Shown: one piece after another, positions 7,506 to 11,486 of the stretch
Layout of the letters: each line of letters starts with the position of its first letter
How positions within the stretch are numbered: position 1 is the first letter of the stretch
Origin: Tardiphaga sp.
GTDB taxonomy: Bacteria > Pseudomonadota > Alphaproteobacteria > Rhizobiales > Xanthobacteraceae
Assembly: GCA_014377915.1 (NCBI GenBank)
Contig: JACMOT010000639.1
Location: 1-11,486 of the forward strand
DNA: 11,486 bases
Direction of reading: 5' to 3'
Program-made: the position numbers and the translations under genes
The notes under the pieces: model-generated
What the model was told of the DNA's origin: nothing
The model's input: only the letters and a program-made list of their open reading frames with translations
The model's database searches: none

Positions 7506-7531
7506 CTACTACGTTCACGGACATCAGAGCA

Positions 7532-8536
7532 TCAACGGACTTCGGCGAGATAGCGGTCCGTAAAGCCCTTCTGGGCCAGCTCCATCTTGCCCCAGTCGAC
7601 GCTCTTGGCGCGGGCATATTCTGAGTCGGGCAAGAACTTGGCCTTCACCGCTTCCGGCAGCTCGATCTTGCGGGCCGGTCGCAGATAGGCGTTGGTCCAG
7701 ATCGCCTGGCCCTTGTCGGACAACAGATAGTCCAAGACCTTCTTGGCCTTGTCCTTGTCGGGCGCATTCTTCACGAGGCCGACGACATAGGGAAACACCA
7801 CGGAGCCCTCGCAGGGAATCACGAATTCGAAATTGCCCTTCTCCGAATATTTGGCGCGGTAGGCGTTGAAATCATAGTCGAACAGGATCGGCATTTCGCC
7901 GGATACGACACGGGCGTAAGACGTCTGCTTCGACACGATCGGATCGTTTTTCTTCAGCTCCTTGAAGAATTTCAGGCCCGGCTCGAAATTGTCGGCGGAG
8001 CCACCCAGCGCGAGATTGACGGCGACCGCGCCGACATAGCCAACCGCGGCCGAGGACGGATCGAGATAGCCGACCATGCCCTTGTAGGCCGGCTTCAGCA
8101 GATCAGCCCAGCATTTCGGCACCGGCGCGTTGCCCAGCGCATCCTTGTTGACGAAGAAGCCCAGCGTGCCGGAATGGATGGTGGTCCAGTAGCCGTCGGG
8201 ATCCTTGAGCCCGGCATCGACCTGGTCCCAGCCGGCCGGCTTGTAGGGCTCCAGCGCATCCTGCGCCTTTGCCTTCATGCCGAAGGTGACGCCGAAATAG
8301 CCGATGTCGCCGACCGGATTGGCCTTCTCGGCGATGATCTGCGCCAGCGCCTGGCCGGAATTCTTGTTGTCGTGCGGCATCTCGATGTTGAGGTCGGTCT
8401 TGATCGCCTTCACCATGCTGGCCCAGTCGGCCCATTCCGGCGGACAATTGTAGCAGATCACATCGGCGGCTTTGGCCGGCGAAACCGCCGCCAGCACGAC
8501 GGCCGAAAGTGCAAAAACGAAAGCGCGCAACTTCAT
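7532..8536 (-). CDS. Periplasmic substrate-binding protein of AfuA/PotD/phosphonate-type ABC importer
   Basis: Exported solute receptor of 334 residues. The signal peptide is clear (MKLRAFVFALSAVVLAAVSP, cleavage after AKA near residue 23). The mature part has the class II, Fbp/AfuA/PotD-like architecture, with a GYLDPSSAAVGYVGA segment that in this fold often lines the ligand site. The mature start ICYNCPPEWADW holds two cysteines three residues apart (C28, C31), and two more occur later (PKCW, IPCEG). Candidate ligands for this class are iron(III), polyamines, 2-aminoethylphosphonate and sugar phosphates. The upstream Pho box points to a phosphorus compound. The frame is open to 8662, but the start at 8536 gives the signal peptide and has GGGGA about 9 bases upstream. 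It is the first gene of the operon. Confidence 0.88.
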   Translation of the reverse strand: MKLRAFVFALSAVVLAAVSPAKAADVICYNCPPEWADWASMVKAIKTDLNIEMPHDNKNSGQALAQIIAEKANPVGDIGYFGVTFGMKAKAQDALEPYKPAGWDQVDAGLKDPDGYWTTIHSGTLGFFVNKDALGNAPVPKCWADLLKPAYKGMVGYLDPSSAAVGYVGAVAVNLALGGSADNFEPGLKFFKELKKNDPIVSKQTSYARVVSGEMPILFDYDFNAYRAKYSEKGNFEFVIPCEGSVVFPYVVGLVKNAPDKDKAKKVLDYLLSDKGQAIWTNAYLRPARKIELPEAVKAKFLPDSEYARAKSVDWGKMELAQKGFTDRYLAEVR

Positions 8537-8865
8537 GTAGCAGTCCCCAAAAACAAAAGGTCTTGCAGTGCAGCGAACCATAGTCGCCCACCTGCTGCGG
8601 CAGGAGCTACAGGCCAGACATGACAGATTGACGACACCCGACAACTCGTTGATCGGCGACAATTATCGCGTGTGTCTTGGCTGCGGAGCGTGCCAGCCGC
8701 GGGTCCGTCGCAGCGCAACAACGCTGCAAGTTCTGCTACCACCCGCGGCCGCGACGGAGACCGGCAAGCCGCCGATCCTTCTTGACTTGGTCTGACCGAG
8801 CCATGCAGTCTGCGGGAACAAATCAAGCATCGGACAATGATCCAGATGTATCAGGGAGAAGCGTC
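8537..8865. promoter_or_regulatory. Divergent intergenic region between the two ABC operons
   Basis: This 329-bp region has no credible gene. Towards the minus-strand operon it holds the Pho box (8620-8637), with a weak TAGCTC ten bases beyond it as a possible -10, and the GGGGA ribosome-binding site. Towards the plus-strand Liv operon it holds AGGGAG at 8853-8858 before the ATG. TTGACT at 8782-8787 is a possible -35, but no good -10 follows. A short frame in phase with the Liv binding protein is open upstream, but it lacks a signal peptide. Confidence 0.5.
8620..8637 (-). promoter_or_regulatory. Strong candidate Pho box (PhoB site) for the ABC importer operon
   Basis: Read on the minus strand, GTGTCGTCAATCTGTCAT agrees with CTGTCATAWAWCTGTCAY at 15 of 18 positions: the second half-site is perfect (7 of 7), the first half 5 of 7 and the spacer 3 of 4. 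It lies 83 bp before the binding-protein start codon, a normal distance for a PhoB-activated promoter in which the box replaces the -35. No equally good match was noticed elsewhere in the window. It suggests induction by phosphate limitation. Confidence 0.7.
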
Positions 8866-10089
8866 ATGAACTCTTTTTTGAGGCCGCTTTCGGCCGCGAG
8901 TATGATCGTTGCCGGCGCCCTTGCGATCACCGCGCCGGCCATCGCCCAGCAGGCCCCGATCAAGATCGGCATTCCGACCGCGATCCAGTTGCAGGTCGGT
9001 CGCGACACTCAGAACGCCGCCAAGCTCGCCGCCGAGGAGATCAACGCCAAGGGCGGCGTGCTCGGCCGCAAGCTGGAAATCGTCGTCGCCGACGAGACTG
9101 AGAACCCCGAACAGGGCATAGCCGCGATCAAAAAACTGACAGCCGATGAAAAAGTCAACGTGCTGATCGGCGGTTACACCTCGGGCGTCACGCTGGCGCA
9201 GCTGCCGCATATCTCCAGCGCCAAGACCATTTATATCGGGGTCGGCGCGGCGTCGCCGTCGATCACTGCCAAGGTGAAGACCGACTACGACAACTACAAA
9301 TACATTTTTCGCGCGTTCCCGATCAACGCCGCGCATCAGGCCCGCGCGCTGGTCGACTTCATCAACGGCAAGCTGAAGGGCGAGATGAAGCTGACCAAGA
9401 TCGCCATCGTCGGCGAGAACGCCAAATGGGTGCAGGACCTGGTCCCGATCCTGAAGAAGGGCGCCATCGACGGCGGCACCGAGGTCAAGCTGGCCGAATT
9501 CTTCGACACCTCGACCTCTGATTTCTCGCCACTGTTCGCCAAGGTGAAGGACAGCGGCGCGCAATATCTGATCGTGGTGCTGTCGCATGCGTCGTCCGAC
9601 ATCTTCGTCAAGCAATGGCATGACGCGCAGGTGCCGATCCCGATCGGCGGCATCGACGTCAAGAGCCAGGACGCCGACTTCTTCACCCGCGTCAGCGGCA
9701 AGGCCAATGCGGAGACCGTCGGCATGTTCGCGATCCGGGCGGCGCTGACGCCGAAGACGATTCCGTTCTGGGACGAGTTCGTGAAGCGGTTCGGCACCGC
9801 GCCGGTCTATACCGGCATCGGCGCCTATGACGCGGTCTATGTCTATGCCGACGCGGTGAAGCGGGCCAATTCCATCGAGCCCGACGCCGTGATCAAGGAG
9901 CTGGAAAAGACCGATCACGTCGGCATCGCCGGCAAGATGATGTTCGACGAACTGCACGACGTGAAGACGGGACCGGGAATGCAGAACCTGCTGTTCGTGC
10001 AATGGCAGAAGAACGGCGAGCGCGTCGTGGTGTGGCCGAAGGAAGCCGCCACCGGCCCGATGATCGCTCCGCCCTGGATGAGCAACTAG
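8866..10089 (+). CDS. Branched-chain amino acid-type ABC importer, periplasmic binding protein (LivK-like, Peripla_BP_6)
   Basis: Exported receptor of 407 residues for a HAAT-family importer. The signal peptide (residues 1 to about 26, ending ITAPAIAQ) precedes a typical type I receptor start, PIKIGIPTAIQLQVGRDTQN, then AAEEINAKGGVLGRKLEIVV, EQGIAAIKKLTADEKVNVLIGG and a later IGAYDAVYVYADAVKRA. Ligands of the family include branched-chain amino acids, amides, urea and aromatic acids, and cannot be chosen from sequence alone. The start at 8866 is fixed by the signal peptide and AGGGAG seven bases upstream. It is followed, after 197 bp containing repeat copy 2, by the permease genes, the usual order for such operons. 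No Pho-like site faces it. Confidence 0.92.
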   Translation: MNSFLRPLSAASMIVAGALAITAPAIAQQAPIKIGIPTAIQLQVGRDTQNAAKLAAEEINAKGGVLGRKLEIVVADETENPEQGIAAIKKLTADEKVNVLIGGYTSGVTLAQLPHISSAKTIYIGVGAASPSITAKVKTDYDNYKYIFRAFPINAAHQARALVDFINGKLKGEMKLTKIAIVGENAKWVQDLVPILKKGAIDGGTEVKLAEFFDTSTSDFSPLFAKVKDSGAQYLIVVLSHASSDIFVKQWHDAQVPIPIGGIDVKSQDADFFTRVSGKANAETVGMFAIRAALTPKTIPFWDEFVKRFGTAPVYTGIGAYDAVYVYADAVKRANSIEPDAVIKELEKTDHVGIAGKMMFDELHDVKTGPGMQNLLFVQWQKNGERVVVWPKEAATGPMIAPPWMSN

Positions 10090-10114
10090 GCGCCGTTGGT
10101 ACGAAGCCAAAGAC

Positions 10115-10242
10115 GTCCTTGCGGGGAGCAACTTGTCCGCCGTCGCGCGAAGAGCGAAGGCGAAAGCGACGCGGCAATCCAGAACGCCACGCAATCGGCA
10201 AAGGCTGGATTGCTTCGTCGCCAAGGGGCTTCTCGCAATGAC
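10115..10242. repeat. Dispersed palindromic repeat, copy 2
   Basis: A 128-bp element related to copy 1. The ends are GTCCTTGCGGGGAGC (10115-10129) and GCTTCTCGCAATGAC (10228-10242), complementary at 12 of 15 positions. It shares GACGCGGCAATCC (10168-10180) and the 17-mer CTGGATTGCTTCGTCGC (10205-10221) with copy 1. The middle is more diverged, with an added GCGAAGAGCGAAGGCGAAAG segment (10145-10164). It sits 25 bp after the binding-protein stop and 44 bp before the permease start, inside a probable operon. The RNA could act as a stabiliser or partial terminator that raises binding protein over permease. Confidence 0.82.
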
Positions 10243-10286
10243 GGCGCCATCGAGTTGCGCCATTCCCATATCAACAGCGGGACTTC

Positions 10287-11141
10287 ATGCTTCAGATCCT
10301 GATCTACGGCGCGGTGTCGAGCGCCATCTATGCGATGCTCGCGGTAGGCTTCACGCTGATCTTCGGGGTGGCCCGCATCCTCAACCTCGCCCATGGCTCG
10401 TTTTATGCGCTCGGTGCCTATGCGGCCTATGTCCTGACCGCGGTCCTGCATTTCCCGCTGTTCCTGGCGGCGCCGCTGGCGGTGCTGCTGGTGGCCGGCT
10501 TCGGCGTGCTGATGGAGCGCTTCCTGGTGCGGCCGCTGCGACAATCGCAACTCGCGGTGCTGATGATCACCCTGGCGGTGTCGTTGGCGGTCGAGCAGAC
10601 GCTGTTTCTGGTGTTCGGGTCGGAATACCGCAACGTGCCCTCCTTCGTCGCCGACAAGCTGTCGATCGGCGGCGTCGATATCGGCGGGCAGCGGCTGCTG
10701 GCGCTGGTCGCCGGCGTGCTGGTGCTGCTGACGCTGTGGCTGTTCATCCAGCGCACACGGCTTGGCGCCGCCATCCTCGCGGTGTCGCAGGACCCCGAGG
10801 CGGCGCAATATATGGGCATCCCGACCAACCGCATCTATTCGATCGTGATCGCGATCTCCGCCGGCACCGCGGCGCTGGCCGGCGTGCTGGTATCGCCATT
10901 CCTCACGGTGCAGCCGACCATGGGGCTGCTGCCGATGGTCAAGGCCTTTGCCATTGTCATTGTCGGCGGGCTCGGTTCGATTCCCGGCAGCATCATCGCG
11001 TCGCTGATCCTCGGCTATTCCGAGACCATCGTCGCCTATCTGATCTCGAGTTCATGGACCGAACTGGTGTCTCTGGTGGCGGTGGTGATCACCCTGATGA
11101 TCCGGCCATCCGGCATCCTCGGCCGACGGGCGGCATTCTGA
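10287..11141 (+). CDS. Branched-chain amino acid-type ABC permease (LivH-like)
   Basis: Inner-membrane permease of 284 residues, one of the two channel subunits of a HAAT importer. Family marks are the N-terminal GFTLIFGVARILNLAHGSFY (21-40), ALGAYAAYV, MERFLVRPLR (76-85), the cytoplasmic coupling loop AVSQDPEAAQYMGIPTNRIY (165-184), and the late VKAFAIVIVGGLGSIPGS (218-235). About eight hydrophobic spans are visible. The start at 10287 gives the standard MLQILIYGAVSSAIYA beginning; its ribosome-binding sequence is weak (AGCGGG). Only one base separates its stop from the next permease, so the two are co-translated. The gene names livH/livM describe the family and not a proven substrate. Confidence 0.93.
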   Translation: MLQILIYGAVSSAIYAMLAVGFTLIFGVARILNLAHGSFYALGAYAAYVLTAVLHFPLFLAAPLAVLLVAGFGVLMERFLVRPLRQSQLAVLMITLAVSLAVEQTLFLVFGSEYRNVPSFVADKLSIGGVDIGGQRLLALVAGVLVLLTLWLFIQRTRLGAAILAVSQDPEAAQYMGIPTNRIYSIVIAISAGTAALAGVLVSPFLTVQPTMGLLPMVKAFAIVIVGGLGSIPGSIIASLILGYSETIVAYLISSSWTELVSLVAVVITLMIRPSGILGRRAAF

Positions 11142-11142
11142 C

Positions 11143-11486
11143 ATGCGCAGCATTTCCAAGATCGATCTCGCCGGCGCCGTCCTCGTGGTCGGCATCCTCG
11201 CGCTGGCGCCGGTGCTGGTGGCCAGCAACTACCTGACCGGCGTCCTCACGGTGTGCGCCATCTACGGCATCTGGGCCTCGAGCTGGGACTTCATGTCCGG
11301 CCTCACCGGCCGCGAGAATTTCGGCCATTCGCTGTTCATCGGCGCCGGCGCCTACACCGCCGGGTTTCTCGCCACCATCTGGTCCGCCAGCCCGTGGCTG
11401 AGCCTGCCGCTGGCGATCGGCATCGCGGTGGTGTTCAGCGTGCTGGTGGGCTTCCCGACGCTGCGGCTGCGCGGGCCGTATTTCGC
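11143..11486 (+). CDS. Branched-chain amino acid-type ABC permease (LivM-like), cut by right edge
   Basis: N-terminal 114 codons of the second HAAT permease; the gene continues past the window. Visible are a first membrane span LAGAVLVVGILALAPVLVA (9-27), then VLTVCAIYGIWASSWDFMSG and the family signature TGRENFGHSLFIGAGAYTAG, matching the G-x-x-S-L-G-H-A-x-F-x-G-I-G-A-Y pattern of LivM proteins. The partial end TLRLRGPYF is also typical. The start at 11143 lies one base after the LivH-like stop. The two ATPase genes of such operons (LivG and LivF types) are expected further right but are not in view. Confidence 0.9.
   Translation, partial: MRSISKIDLAGAVLVVGILALAPVLVASNYLTGVLTVCAIYGIWASSWDFMSGLTGRENFGHSLFIGAGAYTAGFLATIWSASPWLSLPLAIGIAVVFSVLVGFPTLRLRGPYF

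Noticed and set aside
6549..7553. A 334-codon plus-strand open frame opposite the permease genes.
   Set aside because: Composition dominated by Arg, Gln, His and Asp, as expected for the antisense of hydrophobic membrane-protein codons.
8677..8865. N-terminal extension of the Liv binding protein.
   Set aside because: It would bury the signal peptide; AGGGAG before 8866 supports the shorter form.
8851..10269. A 472-codon open frame on the minus strand opposite the Liv binding protein.
   Set aside because: It is antisense to a clear signal-peptide receptor gene, is rich in Arg, His and Asp in the manner of high-G+C shadow frames, and has no recognisable domain.

Overview
The window is G+C-rich, densely coding DNA with signal-peptide, ABC-transporter and lipid genes typical of an alphaproteobacterium. 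Two copies of a palindromic dispersed repeat (core CTGGATTGCTTCGTCGC with GTCATTGCGAGGAGC-type ends) suggest the Bradyrhizobium / Rhodopseudomonas / Nitrobacter group. The genus is an inference from style and not from a marker gene.

Layout. (1) 1-664, minus: the N-terminal part of an exported L,D-transpeptidase (peptidoglycan cross-linking), cut by the left edge. (2) 731-2822: a divergent pair, btaA-like (minus) and btaB-like (plus), for the phosphorus-free betaine lipid DGTS, sharing a 160-bp promoter region with a Pho-box-like sequence. (3) 2806-4625, minus: a multi-span UPF0104 / LPG-synthase-TM membrane protein translationally coupled to a calcineurin-like phosphodiesterase with GpdQ-like metal-ligand spacing (possibly PlcP-like). 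(4) 4672-4797: repeat copy 1. (5) 4812-8536, minus: a four-gene ABC importer operon (binding protein, two permeases, ATPase) of the AfuA/PotD/phosphonate class. It is preceded by the best Pho-box match in the window (15 of 18 positions), and a strong hairpin separates the binding-protein gene from the first permease. (6) 8866 to the right edge, plus: a branched-chain-amino-acid-type (Liv/HAAT) importer, comprising the binding protein, repeat copy 2, the LivH-like permease, and the start of the LivM-like permease, which runs off the right edge.

How the genes may work together. The central 731-8637 block reads as a phosphate-starvation module. A phosphodiesterase could release diacylglycerol or phosphate from phospholipids or their breakdown products. 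BtaA/BtaB would turn diacylglycerol into DGTS, replacing phospholipid. An MprF-flippase-like protein could redistribute lipid across the membrane. A Pho-box-preceded importer would bring in an organic phosphorus compound. Individual family calls for BtaA, BtaB, the phosphodiesterase and the ABC components are well supported. The joint module, the importer substrate and the flippase role are inferences. The Liv-type operon shows no Pho signature and is probably an independent neighbour.

No rRNA, tRNA, CRISPR array, transposase, phage or plasmid feature was seen.
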